A stretch of 35,249 nt of DNA from Bacillus massilioanorexius (GCF_902374955.1 NZ_CABKRX010000080.1:1-35249); one strand, 5' to 3'. Shown: positions 1 to 7,811, counted from the first letter of the stretch. Notes: generated by a model from the letters alone, not told the origin. A program made the numbers and translations.

Positions 1-18
1 TTTCTTCACTAGACATAT

Positions 19-198
19 TTACTGCTTTCTTCTAAAAAACATCATTAGTGCCATAGTCACTAAACCAAACAGTTGATTCAAAAAGTTTTTCTTACGATGA
101 TGGCGATCCATCCGCTGACGTTTTCGTATATTTTTTGGCTGATCGACATATGTTACAAACTCTTGCGTTAAAAATTTAATATAATCATTTGTTTTCAT
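19..198 (-). CDS. yqzE: YqzE family small protein
   Basis: A 59-residue ORF beginning MKTNDYIKFLTQEFVTYVDQ. It has a basic middle (KNIRKRQRMDRHHRKKN) and a hydrophobic C-terminal stretch (LFGLVTMALMMFF) that could be one short membrane segment. The MKTNDY start, length and position directly after comGG match the YqzE family, which follows the comG operon in Bacillus. The start ATG is preceded by GGTGA with a 6-base spacer. Function is unknown; the position suggests co-transcription with comG, but the sequence gives no proof of a role in competence. Confidence 0.85.
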   Translation of the reverse strand: MKTNDYIKFLTQEFVTYVDQPKNIRKRQRMDRHHRKKNFLNQLFGLVTMALMMFFRRKQ

Positions 199-253
199 TA
201 TTATTCACCATTATTAGTATGCACGAATAATAGCTATTCTATACGGATAAGTC

Positions 254-628
254 TTACCACTTCTTCCATTTCAATAATCGGTCTTCTTTTATATGATATT
301 GATATACAGCTTCTCCTTTTCCGCCTTTTATACTTGTCGCGTATAATAGTACCGAGACTATATCTTTACTTTGACTTTCTATTCGGAAATAAACATCGCC
401 ATTTTCATAATATAATATACCATCCTCTCCTACTGTTATATCCTGATAAAGAAATTCCTTCGAATCATGAATAGCCAAAAATAATAGATGATCAGTCATT
501 AATTTACTTTGTACTTCTTTTGTGAATTTCTTTTCTGTTACAAAAGCTTCTGTACTAGTCAAAATCAAACCTAATAAAATAGCTACTAGTAATAAAGTTG
601 GGAATAAGACGTACCCATCTTCTTTAAT
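254..628 (-). CDS. comGG: Competence pseudopilin ComGG, apparent AUU start
   Basis: Last gene of the comG operon, a minor pseudopilin-like protein of the DNA-uptake machine. The frame reads (I/M)KEDGYVLFPTLLLVAILLGLIL and ends RLLKWKKW, resembling ComGG, which carries a hydrophobic N-terminal segment but a poor prepilin motif. The only start that keeps this membrane segment is an ATT at 626-628. It lies 10 bases after AAGGAG (639-644), and the frame is closed just upstream by TGA at 635-637. The next usable start, TTG at 566-568, would delete the membrane helix. The ATT-started protein has 124 residues, close to the usual ComGG length. An ATG at 636-638 abuts the AAGGAG and is in another frame (MISN-stop). 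Alternative: a one-base indel has damaged the gene. Confidence 0.75.
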   Translation of the reverse strand: MKEDGYVLFPTLLLVAILLGLILTSTEAFVTEKKFTKEVQSKLMTDHLLFLAIHDSKEFLYQDITVGEDGILYYENGDVYFRIESQSKDIVSVLLYATSIKGGKGEAVYQYHIKEDRLLKWKKW

Positions 629-647
629 TGGAAATCATCTCCTTGTA

Positions 648-1070
648 TCAATTAAATACAAAAAATGTCGCTGAATAAACTTGCTCTTTATGGTCCGTAA
701 TTTTCAAGGTAATAAATTGTTGCTCTCTCGTCACTGAAAAAGATTTTATATTATAGAGCAATGTTTCATGACCCGTGTTATTTACTCTTCTTCGTACAAT
801 ATATCCGTACTGCTCGATCGAAGAAACATAATCTTCATATGTTAAATATAACTGGTTGTTTCGAATGGTTTGATTAGTTGAGTTGCTAATTTCCCGATTA
901 ACATTATGACAAAAAATCTCCCACTCCATTTTATTTATTGCTTTTATAGATGGTTTCATTGGTTGAATAGTGAGATAGATTTGCAAAGTTAATGAAGTTA
1001 AAATCACAAATACAACAAGAGATAGAAGCATTTCAATGAGAGTAAAGCCCCTCTCTGTTCTTAACAACAT
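648..1070 (-). CDS. comGF: Competence pseudopilin ComGF
   Basis: Minor pseudopilin of the competence pseudopilus. From ATG 1070 the protein starts MLLRTERG|FTLIEMLLSL, a textbook prepilin leader with G at -1, F at +1 and E at +5, followed by a hydrophobic helix. Cleavage would be by ComC. The ORF opens further upstream to a GTG at 1115, but that would lengthen the leader unnaturally, so 1070 is preferred. No good ribosome binding site precedes 1070, and the gene overlaps comGE by 38 bases, which suggests translational coupling. The C-terminal half (YIVRRRVNNTGHETLL) matches the pattern of ComGF. Confidence 0.85.
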   Translation of the reverse strand: MLLRTERGFTLIEMLLSLVVFVILTSLTLQIYLTIQPMKPSIKAINKMEWEIFCHNVNREISNSTNQTIRNNQLYLTYEDYVSSIEQYGYIVRRRVNNTGHETLLYNIKSFSVTREQQFITLKITDHKEQVYSATFFVFN

Positions 1071-1392
1071 CGCAAATACTAATTTGTTTTTGTTGGCTGT
1101 TCTTATATGACACACAACCTTTCACATATTGTACATTCGTTTCTAAAGGTTGAATAGTTGTTGTAAAGCGACAAGCAAATGTAGGGTCAAAAAGATCGTG
1201 AGGAAATGACTGCATGAGGGTATACTTTTGTAGATTTTCATACAAAATATGATTTGCACGTAAATGTTTTTGCAAATCTTTTCGATCATTGTCTAGCTGT
1301 TGCCATATTGGCAAAAGTGAAACACAAACGAATAATATTATACTTAGGGCCACTAATGTATCAGCAAGCATATAACCTCTAGAGTTCAGCAT
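1033..1392 (-). CDS. comGE: Competence pseudopilin ComGE
   Basis: Minor pseudopilin of about 119 residues. It starts MLNSRG|YMLADTLVALSIILF, with the prepilin peptidase site after glycine. The mature protein has Y at +1 and D rather than the usual E at +5, an atypical but acidic substitution. One N-terminal transmembrane helix is followed by a soluble part with cysteines in ACRF, KGCVS and SICD. The start at 1392 was chosen because it gives a 6-residue leader. It overlaps the end of comGD by 14 bases, with AGAGGT about 11 bases upstream. Confidence 0.85.
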   Translation of the reverse strand: MLNSRGYMLADTLVALSIILFVCVSLLPIWQQLDNDRKDLQKHLRANHILYENLQKYTLMQSFPHDLFDPTFACRFTTTIQPLETNVQYVKGCVSYKNSQQKQISICDVVKNREGLYSH

Positions 1393-1852
1393 AATAATGT
1401 CTACCTCTACCAATTTGAATTGTAAAAACATATCGATAGTGTTCACTTGATAAATACCATGTACCAAAAACAGAGACATGACCATATAAACTGATCATTA
1501 TTTCTCTACCTAAACTACCTTCTTCTATTTTAATTGTCTCCGGAATTTCTCTTAAAATGATGATGTCTTTTTCAAAAGGTCCATCTTTTACAAAATAACA
1601 TTTCTTTTTAAAATCAAAGGTAAAAAAGAGGATCGATTTTCGATTAATCGCATATGCTTGAGAGTAATGTAAATCCTTAGACAACTGTAATAAAAAATGT
1701 TCCATATCTCTTTTTTCTGATATTTTTGGTAACGTTATAATGGATATAGAGAGAAGCATGATAAAGATAGATAAAACAATTAGTAATTCAATCAAGGTAA
1801 AAGCAGCTATCGAATGAATAGTTGCTCTTATTTTATGGAGCATTTCCTTCAC
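1379..1852 (-). CDS. comGD: Competence pseudopilin ComGD
   Basis: Pseudopilin of 157 residues from a GTG at 1852, with an alternative ATG at 1843. The prepilin-like segment is ATIHSIAA|FTLIELLIVLSIF. It has the +1 Phe and +5 Glu, but the residue before the predicted cut is alanine instead of the near-invariant glycine. This position is where prepilin peptidases are most selective; alanine is sometimes tolerated. The rest contains the typical 'DLHYSQAYAINRKSILFFTF' style region of GspH-like pseudopilins. It overlaps comGC by 20 bases and comGE by 14, consistent with one tightly coupled operon. Confidence 0.87.
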   Translation of the reverse strand: MKEMLHKIRATIHSIAAFTLIELLIVLSIFIMLLSISIITLPKISEKRDMEHFLLQLSKDLHYSQAYAINRKSILFFTFDFKKKCYFVKDGPFEKDIIILREIPETIKIEEGSLGREIMISLYGHVSVFGTWYLSSEHYRYVFTIQIGRGRHYYAEL

Positions 1853-2153
1853 TCACTTTGCTTGCGACACTTACTTTTCCCTTGTCATCCATCTTCACCT
1901 CATCGCCATTAGGACAACTTGTTTTATGAATATATCCCTCATCTTTTAAAATGGATAAACTTGTCGGAAGCTTATTATTATCAATTTGATAAGATTGGAC
2001 TTGTCCTTGAACCATTTTCACAAACGCTTCACAGCCCTTATTCTGAATAGAATCTTGTTGTTTCACAATATTCGGAATGGTGATTATTAGTAATATCGAA
2101 ATTACTAGAAGTACAATAAGCATTTCAATGAGTGTAAATCCCTTTTGATTCAT
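1833..2153 (-). CDS. comGC: Major competence pseudopilin ComGC
   Basis: Major subunit of the competence pseudopilus, 106 residues. It starts MNQKG|FTLIEMLIVLLVISI, a perfect type IV prepilin site with cleavage between G5 and F6, then a hydrophobic assembly helix to about residue 29. Cys41 and Cys80 (GCEAF and TSCPNG) are placed like the disulfide pair known in ComGC. The ATG at 2153 is chosen over the longer ORF because a full AAGGAGG lies 5-6 bases upstream. Confidence 0.95.
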   Translation of the reverse strand: MNQKGFTLIEMLIVLLVISILLIITIPNIVKQQDSIQNKGCEAFVKMVQGQVQSYQIDNNKLPTSLSILKDEGYIHKTSCPNGDEVKMDDKGKVSVASKVSEGNAP

Positions 2154-2237
2154 GTAAACCTCCTTCATTTCATGGATAAATTGATTTTTCAATTCATTTC
2201 ATGCTCCTATTTGAAACGTAACAGACAACTATAACTA

Positions 2238-3338
2238 TTATAAGTTTTCAATAATGGAGAACATTGGTAATAGAACAGATAAATAAATAGAAACGACGAT
2301 TAATCCAACAGAAGCAAATAAAACAGGTTGGACCATTTTGATTAAGGAAGTCATACGATTCTCTATCGTATCAAGAACAATTCTACTATAGTGAAATAAT
2401 TCTTGATCCAGCTTTCCATTTTTTTGACCATTTGCTATAACATCGGATAAATAAGGATCAAAATACGGTAGCGATGAAAAGATATCTTCCAGATTCTTTC
2501 CCTCATTAAGTTCCTGGTAAATGATTTCTCCTATGCGATGAAAAAACAGCCAATGACTATGTTTTGAAAATAAAAGTATTGCATCATTGATTGATAAACC
2601 ACCAGCTAATAGACCACTTAACTGATAGGTGAGAAAATAAGAATCAAACATCCGAATATAATTCCCAACATAAGGAATGTTTAAGACATATCTTTTTCTT
2701 TTTAAAGGACTTAGCTTATCAAACCATAATTTCTTAATCACATAGCAGAAAATAAGGAAAGTGAGCATAATATAGGGAAAAAGGTGTAAAAAAGATGATA
2801 TTCCGAGGATTACTTTAAGGAATAAAGTAGGAGAGATATTCATATTTACATATAAATCTTGAAATTTAGGAAATAGCATACTTTGCATTAACACAAATAT
2901 GATAAAGATAAATATAAGTAGAAAAATTGGATACAATAACACTTTCATTAATTGATCACGGTCTTTATTTCTCTTCTGCCAAAACCTCCCTCCTTCTAAA
3001 AGTGCTTTAGGTAAATCGCCATAGTATTCTGCATAATAAACAAAATATAGTAACTGATGATTAAAGCCTAGAAATGACAAAACTTCATATAAAGAATGGC
3101 CTTCTTTTAACATCTTAATAGCTAATTCAATTGTTTGTTTACGATGAACAGACTCTTGTGATTGTAAGAACTTCAAGGCATCCGCTAAATAATAGCCTGA
3201 TTGTAGTAGTTCACCTAATCGACATACAAAAATGGCTTGTTCGTTTTTATTCCACTTTCCCCTTCTATTCCTTATAGACCCACCTTCTATATTCTTCTTC
3301 GCGAACAAAACCAAGGGCAACGGCTTTTTTAATTTCAT
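2238..3338 (-). CDS. comGB: ComGB, pseudopilus polytopic membrane platform
   Basis: Inner-membrane assembly platform of the pseudopilus (GspF/PilC family). Two T2SSF repeats are visible. The first begins at EQAIFVCRLGELLQSGYYL and the second at FDSYFLTYQLSGLLAGGLSI; each is followed by hydrophobic helices (YPIFLLIFIFIIFVL, PYIMLTFLIFCYVI, SVGLIVVSIYLSVLLPMF). The start is uncertain. No ATG, GTG or TTG lies in frame just before the conserved domain. The nearest ATG is 3338, deep inside comGA with a poor ribosome site; ATGs at 3377 and 3374 follow AAGGTG but lengthen the overlap. Homologue length (about 340) would fit a start near 3275, where the codon is ATA. Confidence 0.88.
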   Translation of the reverse strand: MKLKKPLPLVLFAKKNIEGGSIRNRRGKWNKNEQAIFVCRLGELLQSGYYLADALKFLQSQESVHRKQTIELAIKMLKEGHSLYEVLSFLGFNHQLLYFVYYAEYYGDLPKALLEGGRFWQKRNKDRDQLMKVLLYPIFLLIFIFIIFVLMQSMLFPKFQDLYVNMNISPTLFLKVILGISSFLHLFPYIMLTFLIFCYVIKKLWFDKLSPLKRKRYVLNIPYVGNYIRMFDSYFLTYQLSGLLAGGLSINDAILLFSKHSHWLFFHRIGEIIYQELNEGKNLEDIFSSLPYFDPYLSDVIANGQKNGKLDQELFHYSRIVLDTIENRMTSLIKMVQPVLFASVGLIVVSIYLSVLLPMFSIIENL

Positions 3339-4329
3339 CTTTAAGAAGTCTATAGGGCTGTTCAACCTGCTCATCATTCACCTTCTCATTTAAAATATTC
3401 GCTAATTCTTTCCCATATAGTAATTCATATACACTAGCTCTTTTTCTACGATTTTTAAATTGACAATACGGTGAGCACTCACCATCACAAATAGGACATT
3501 TGAGCTCTAAGAGCCTTTGGGCAGAAACTGCTATTAATGTTTGCTTAATCTCAGTTAGTGACACACCAAACTCTAACAATCGATAAATCGCTCCTGCTGC
3601 ATCTCTAGTATGCATTGTTGTTAAAATCAGATGACCTGTTAGTGAAGCTCTAACAGCAATTTTGGCTGTTTCCGCATCTCGAATTTCCCCAACCATAATG
3701 ATATCTGGATCATGTCGCAATGCCGCTTTTAAACCAACAGAGTATGATATTCCTGCCTTTTCATTAATTTGAACTTGTAAAAAATCTTCTGATTTGTTTT
3801 CAATCGGGTCTTCCAATGTAATGATATTTCGATGGATAAATTCTTTAGCATATTGAAGTATTGAATATAGAGTGGTGGATTTTCCTGTTCCAGTCGGTCC
3901 TGTAAAAATCATCAATCCATGAGAATGTTGCAATAAGGCTAAAATTTTCTTTGCATTAGAGGGAAATAAAGAGAGTTGATCGAGTGGACGAATTCGTTGA
4001 TTAGGAATAAGGCGTATAACTAATGTTTCCGAGCCTGATGCTGGTAGAGAGGATAAACGTAAACCAATCGTATTATGATCCATTACGAAGGTCATGGAAC
4101 CACTTTGTGGTCTTCTTTTTTCTCCAATATCCATGCCTGATAAAAATTTAAAATGCGAGATGACTCTTTCTATTTGTTGTCGATCTAACCATTGAAAAGG
4201 AATTAACCGATTCTCAACGCGATATTGAATTAGAGGATGCTGCTTTCGAGGAATAATGTGGATATCAGAAGCTCCTAAATGAACGGCACGACGTAAGATT
4301 TGTTCTGCGACGATTTCAATTGACTGCAA
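3265..4329 (-). CDS. comGA: ComGA, pseudopilus assembly ATPase
   Basis: Traffic ATPase (GspE/PilB/VirB11 family) that powers assembly of the competence pseudopilus at the membrane. Motifs from the chosen start: Walker A GPTGTGKST (144-152), Asp box TLEDPIE (171-177), Walker B region DPDIIMVGEIRD (207-218) and His box TGHLILTTMH (231-240). A zinc cluster CPIC-GEC-YC has Cys278, 281, 285 and 289. The start is a TTG at 4329, placed 4-5 bases after a full AGGAGGTGA; it gives 354 residues. This is the first gene of the comG operon. A ComK box would be expected upstream, but only an imperfect one is visible. Confidence 0.96.
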   Translation of the reverse strand: MQSIEIVAEQILRRAVHLGASDIHIIPRKQHPLIQYRVENRLIPFQWLDRQQIERVISHFKFLSGMDIGEKRRPQSGSMTFVMDHNTIGLRLSSLPASGSETLVIRLIPNQRIRPLDQLSLFPSNAKKILALLQHSHGLMIFTGPTGTGKSTTLYSILQYAKEFIHRNIITLEDPIENKSEDFLQVQINEKAGISYSVGLKAALRHDPDIIMVGEIRDAETAKIAVRASLTGHLILTTMHTRDAAGAIYRLLEFGVSLTEIKQTLIAVSAQRLLELKCPICDGECSPYCQFKNRRKRASVYELLYGKELANILNEKVNDEQVEQPYRLLKDEIKKAVALGFVREEEYRRWVYKE

Positions 4330-4354
4330 TAAATCACCTCCTAAAAAATCGTAC

Positions 4355-4384
4355 AAAATAGTTTATTCGACAATAAACATCCAA
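4355..4384 (-). promoter_or_regulatory. Candidate comG promoter
   Basis: On the minus strand TTGGAT (4379-4384) and CTATTT (4356-4361) are 17 bases apart, upstream of the comGA ribosome site. The overlapping stretch 4355-4367 reads AAAA-N5-TATT, one base off a half K-box (AAAA-N5-TTTT). No convincing second box was found, so ComK control is inferred from family knowledge rather than shown. Confidence 0.3.
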
Positions 4385-4547
4385 TTCCTTTTTATTTCTT
4401 TAATTTTTTTACAAATTATCCACAACTATTTATACATTCCCTAATCATCAATTTATGTATTGATTTGGTCGATTTTCTTTCATATTTGTGAACATTAGGT
4501 ATTTTTACTCGTTAGATTCTGTTTACACATTCCAAAGCACCAATAAC

Positions 4548-4570
4548 TATATTACAATGGTAGTAATATA
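4548..4570. promoter_or_regulatory. Inverted repeat upstream of the SufR-like gene
   Basis: TATATTA (4548-4554) and TAATATA (4564-4570) form a perfect 7-base dyad with a 9-base spacer. It ends 4 bases before the GGAGG of the downstream regulator gene. ArsR/SufR-type repressors often autoregulate through such a site; that this is an operator is inference. Confidence 0.4.
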
Positions 4571-4587
4571 CTCTGGAGGTGATTAGG

Positions 4588-5289
4588 ATGGAACAAACGT
4601 TAAAAATTACTAACGTATTAAGTGATCCAACAAGATATTATATTTACCAGCACATTACCAACAGCCATAATGAAGTGACTGTTCAAGAAATTGCTGATGC
4701 TTTTAATATCCATCCAAATGTAGCTCGATTACATTTATCTAAATTAGAAGATATTAATATGTTAAAATCCGAAACGAAGAAAACGGGTAAAGGCGGAAGA
4801 CCGAGTAGATTGTACCGTTTATCAGATGATGTGATTCAATTGAATTTCCCGTTCCGTGATTATCAACTTCTGTCTAAAATTGCCATTGAGACAATGTCAA
4901 CATTAGGAGAAGTAGGAAAACAAGCACTTTATGAAACTGGGAAAAAATTTGGTCAAGAATTAGTCGAATCACAAATGCTGAACGGTCCTGTTTCTCAAAA
5001 AGAGTTCTCTTTTACTGAAAAATTACATATTTTTAAAAATGCTGCTACAGTAGCAGGATTTTATCCAGAAGTTGACGCAAGTGAAGACGAGACAAAAATA
5101 TTTTTCCAAATTTATAATTGTCCGTTTAAAGAAATCGCTTCAAAACAAACAGAATCTATTTGCACAATGCATACTTCCTTCTTAAAAGGCATGTTTAGCT
5201 CGTTATTCGATTCTGTTGAGTTAATAGAGAAAGAGAATATGATGAACGGCTGTAAAACGTGTGCATACCAAGCAATTGTCACAAACTAG
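4588..5289 (+). CDS. SufR-like HTH regulator with four-cysteine C-terminus (COG2345)
   Basis: A 233-residue DNA-binding regulator. Residues about 8-80 form a winged helix of the ArsR/DeoR type: VQEIADAFNIHPNVARLHLSKL as the helix-turn-helix and GKGGRPSRLYRLS as the wing. The C-terminal half carries Cys178 (NCPF), Cys192 (ICTMH), Cys222 and Cys225 (GCKTC), the pattern of COG2345 regulators such as SufR, which bind an Fe-S cluster. This suggests a redox- or iron-sulfur-responsive regulator; the target genes are not shown. ATG 4588 lies 9 bases after GGAGG; a GTG at 4579 overlaps that site and was rejected. Divergent from comG, upstream of yqgY. Confidence 0.82.
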   Translation: MEQTLKITNVLSDPTRYYIYQHITNSHNEVTVQEIADAFNIHPNVARLHLSKLEDINMLKSETKKTGKGGRPSRLYRLSDDVIQLNFPFRDYQLLSKIAIETMSTLGEVGKQALYETGKKFGQELVESQMLNGPVSQKEFSFTEKLHIFKNAATVAGFYPEVDASEDETKIFFQIYNCPFKEIASKQTESICTMHTSFLKGMFSSLFDSVELIEKENMMNGCKTCAYQAIVTN

Positions 5290-5374
5290 AAACAAAAACA
5301 TATCTTTACATTTTCTCTATATATATCCTATAATTATTTAGTGTGGACATTATGGGGAAAGGGAGGGATACATA

Positions 5375-5617
5375 ATGGAACGTATGTACAGAGTTCTTGG
5401 TTTTTGGACTGGTATCTTTGCTGTCATGTTTTACTTGGGTGGTATGAACGGTGTATCACTATTATTTTTTGCACAAACTGGATTCTTTGTTTTATTAAGT
5501 TATTTAAAATTGTCTGAACGTATGTATATTTACGTATTCGGAGCGTACTTAACTGTATTCTTTGCTGGCTTTACCTACTACACAACATATTTAATGGTTC
5601 CTGGAATGGGACATTAA
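5375..5617 (+). CDS. yqgY: YqgY, small membrane protein (DUF2626)
   Basis: An 80-residue protein that is nearly all hydrophobic, with three likely membrane helices at about 8-25, 28-45 and 50-73, ending MVPGMGH. Sequence and locus match the DUF2626/YqgY family of Bacillus; no function is known. The ribosome site GGGAGGG lies 6-8 bases before the ATG. It follows the SufR-like gene by 85 bases and is closed by a strong terminator, so the two may share a transcript. Confidence 0.85.
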   Translation: MERMYRVLGFWTGIFAVMFYLGGMNGVSLLFFAQTGFFVLLSYLKLSERMYIYVFGAYLTVFFAGFTYYTTYLMVPGMGH

Positions 5618-5620
5618 AAG

Positions 5621-5682
5621 ATAAAGAGTCTGCTCAAAGGATGGTTTTTTGATTTTCTTTTAGACAGACTCTTTATTTTTCT
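5621..5682. terminator. Bidirectional terminator after yqgY
   Basis: Twelve-base perfect arms ATAAAGAGTCTG (5621-5632) and CAGACTCTTTAT (5665-5676) with a 32-base loop, followed by T-rich sequence on the plus strand. It lies between the convergent yqgY and the methyltransferase gene and can serve both. Confidence 0.8.
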
Positions 5683-5696
5683 TTTTGTAAACGTTT

Positions 5697-6806
5697 TTAT
5701 CTTAAATCGTTCCTGAGTGGGAATAAATGATCTATATCGAGCCGCTTTGCTTGTATTAAGGTCTTAAAGTAAGAACTAATCTGGCCAGGTTGAATGAGCG
5801 TGCGAATCGCTCGATTACGCTTTTGCCCAAATGAAAACGGATCTGTTGAAGAACTATTTTGTAAGTATGATAATATTCCACATGATATTAAGAAGTCATT
5901 TTGTGCGAAAAGCCCCTCTGTCTTCACATTTTCTTCCATTCCTACACTTTGTAAAGCATCCCAATGAATATGCGATGTAATATCCATGTTTCCAGAATAA
6001 AGGAGTACATTTTCAATCATCTTATGTTGATAGTATCCTCGCAAGCTGCCTTTTCGATGACTCGCCTCTCCCCACTCCTTATGCAAATAGCCATAATCAA
6101 TGGTAACAATCATTCCTTTTTCAACTTTCCGACATAACGAACGATAAAAGTCAATCATAGCAATCGGTATTTCGAATCTCTGCCCATCTTTCAGAATTAG
6201 TTTCTGACCATTTAAATAATCGAATATTCTGCTATTTTCCAACGGAATCAAACTCTCTTTTAATACGTCATTATCAACAGTAATCATAGCTTCAAACAAT
6301 TGATGATCCTTATTCTCTATAACATGCACTGGAAAAGCATCAAATAACTCATTGGAAATAACAATTCCCATTATCGATGATAGATGATCTAAATTGTTGT
6401 AATAGTATACTTGACTATATTCAGCTAGCAGCTGTTTTTGTTGCTGCTGATGATAGGGGCTACTCTCCACTATAATATAATGTAATTGGTGAAAAACTTC
6501 TGGATGCTTTTCATTGATTTCTTGAAGAATAGCATGGGCCAACCTTCCGGTTCCTCCCCCTAATTCAACTATACAAGCTGGTAGCTGATAGGTAGTGATG
6601 ATATGTACGAACCAATTGGCTAGAGTTCTCCCAAATATATCACCAACATTACTACTTGTATAAAAATCACCGCGAGAACCGACTTTATCCTCATTTTTAT
6701 TATAATAACCATATACTGGATGATACAAAACTTCCTGAATATAATCGTTATAGGAAATCATTTTAGCCTTCTGCATCAATATTGATTTTTTTATATTTTT
6801 TTCCAT
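5697..6806 (-). CDS. MidA-family SAM-dependent methyltransferase
   Basis: A 369-residue protein of the MidA/NDUFAF7 (DUF185) class I methyltransferase family. Visible signatures: HPVYGYYNKN near residue 29; GDFYTSSNVGDIFGRTLANWF near 46-66; the SAM-binding loop ELGGGTGRLA at 81-90; and SNELFDAFPV near 150-160. The eukaryotic relative methylates an arginine of a complex I subunit, but the substrate in bacilli is unknown. The ATG is preceded by GGGAG. It stands alone between two terminators. It is not part of the conserved yqg order I recall from B. subtilis. Confidence 0.85.
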   Translation of the reverse strand: MEKNIKKSILMQKAKMISYNDYIQEVLYHPVYGYYNKNEDKVGSRGDFYTSSNVGDIFGRTLANWFVHIITTYQLPACIVELGGGTGRLAHAILQEINEKHPEVFHQLHYIIVESSPYHQQQQKQLLAEYSQVYYYNNLDHLSSIMGIVISNELFDAFPVHVIENKDHQLFEAMITVDNDVLKESLIPLENSRIFDYLNGQKLILKDGQRFEIPIAMIDFYRSLCRKVEKGMIVTIDYGYLHKEWGEASHRKGSLRGYYQHKMIENVLLYSGNMDITSHIHWDALQSVGMEENVKTEGLFAQNDFLISCGILSYLQNSSSTDPFSFGQKRNRAIRTLIQPGQISSYFKTLIQAKRLDIDHLFPLRNDLR

Positions 6807-6916
6807 TTTTTCTCCCGAAAATTGTTTCCACTATTGACATAGTGGAAAATATATACTATATTTTTCTTAGTAGCTTACCTATGTCCCCTCCCATTATTGA
6901 AGTAGGATATCCCCCA

Positions 6917-6943
6917 GAAAATCCCCACTCAAATGAGTAGGGG
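6917..6943 (-). terminator. Terminator after yqgX
   Basis: CCCC-A-CTC (6923-6930) pairs with GAG-TA-GGGG (6935-6943), with one bulged A and an AAAT loop. It starts 6 bases after the yqgX stop and is followed on the minus strand by ATTTTCT. Confidence 0.7.
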
Positions 6944-6948
6944 TTTTT

Positions 6949-7581
6949 CTAGTTAAAGCCATTAAGAAACGGATTGCTATTCATTTCATTCTCTATTAAA
7001 GTAATTGGTCCATGACCTGGAAATACAATCGTATCAGTTGGAAGTGTTAATACCTTATTATGAATACTATCCATTAATACATCCATGCTTCCTCCAACTA
7101 AATCTGTACGTCCTACACTTCCTTGGAAAAGAACATCTCCAGAGAATAAATATCCTTCGTTTTGTAAGTAGTATGAAACACTTCCTGGCGAATGCCCCGG
7201 CGTTTCAAACACCTCAAAAGTAAAGCTTCCAATCGTTAATTGTTGCTCCTCCATAATCAATGTGTCAGCTGCTTTTATTTCAACTATGTTTCCAAAATGT
7301 GCAGATCCATTTAATGATGGAGTTGTTAACCATTTTTCTTCCTTTTTATGAACATAAACTGGAATTTGGAAAGCTTCTCGAATATCATCTACCGCTCCAA
7401 TATGATCGAAATGAGCATGAGTTAACAGTATAGCCGATGGTTGAAGTTTATTATCATTCAAGAACTGAATAAGTTTTTTACCTTCAGCACCTGGATCAAT
7501 AATAATACACTCATTTTTATCGTTCTTCAAAATATAACAATTTGTCTGTAGGGCACCTAAAGGTAATTGATAATATCTCAT
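6949..7581 (-). CDS. yqgX: YqgX, metallo-beta-lactamase-fold hydrolase (glyoxalase II-like)
   Basis: A 210-residue binuclear metal hydrolase of the MBL fold. The metal motif THAHFDHIG lies at 54-62, with further ligands in TPGHSPGS, FSGDVLF and FPGHGP. The compact size fits the YqgX/hydroxyacylglutathione hydrolase-like group; the substrate in bacilli is not established. The ATG at 7581 is chosen because AAGGGA lies 8 bases upstream and the protein then begins MRYYQLPLGALQTNCY, as in the family. An upstream extension to 7668 lacks a ribosome site. Confidence 0.9.
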   Translation of the reverse strand: MRYYQLPLGALQTNCYILKNDKNECIIIDPGAEGKKLIQFLNDNKLQPSAILLTHAHFDHIGAVDDIREAFQIPVYVHKKEEKWLTTPSLNGSAHFGNIVEIKAADTLIMEEQQLTIGSFTFEVFETPGHSPGSVSYYLQNEGYLFSGDVLFQGSVGRTDLVGGSMDVLMDSIHNKVLTLPTDTIVFPGHGPITLIENEMNSNPFLNGFN

Positions 7582-7811
7582 CAAATGAATCCCTTCTTTC
7601 TTCTCATAAAGTGTTAATAAATAGCATATTTTTAACACGATTTTCCATATTTGACATAGAAGTGTCATTTTTTCATCTGTACAAACATTAAAAAAAGAAT
7701 TAAAATTACTACAAATGCTATTTTACTAAATTATAGTAGATGTTTGGTTCAGTAGCAAAGGAATCTGCTATTGAAAAAGTACTTAAGTGATTTTCAAAGG
7801 GGGTTTTTTTT

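Noticed and set aside
1..16. ATG at 14-16 on the minus strand opening MSSEE...
   Set aside because: Only five codons are inside the window. It could be the next gene after yqzE, but that cannot be supported.
648..1115. Longer comGF from GTG 1115
   Set aside because: The ribosome site would be only 2 bases away and the leader would be 23 residues; ATG 1070 gives a standard prepilin leader.
4355..4460. ComK box pair upstream of comGA
   Set aside because: Only one imperfect AAAA-N5-TATT was found; no second AT-box at a usual spacing could be recognised.
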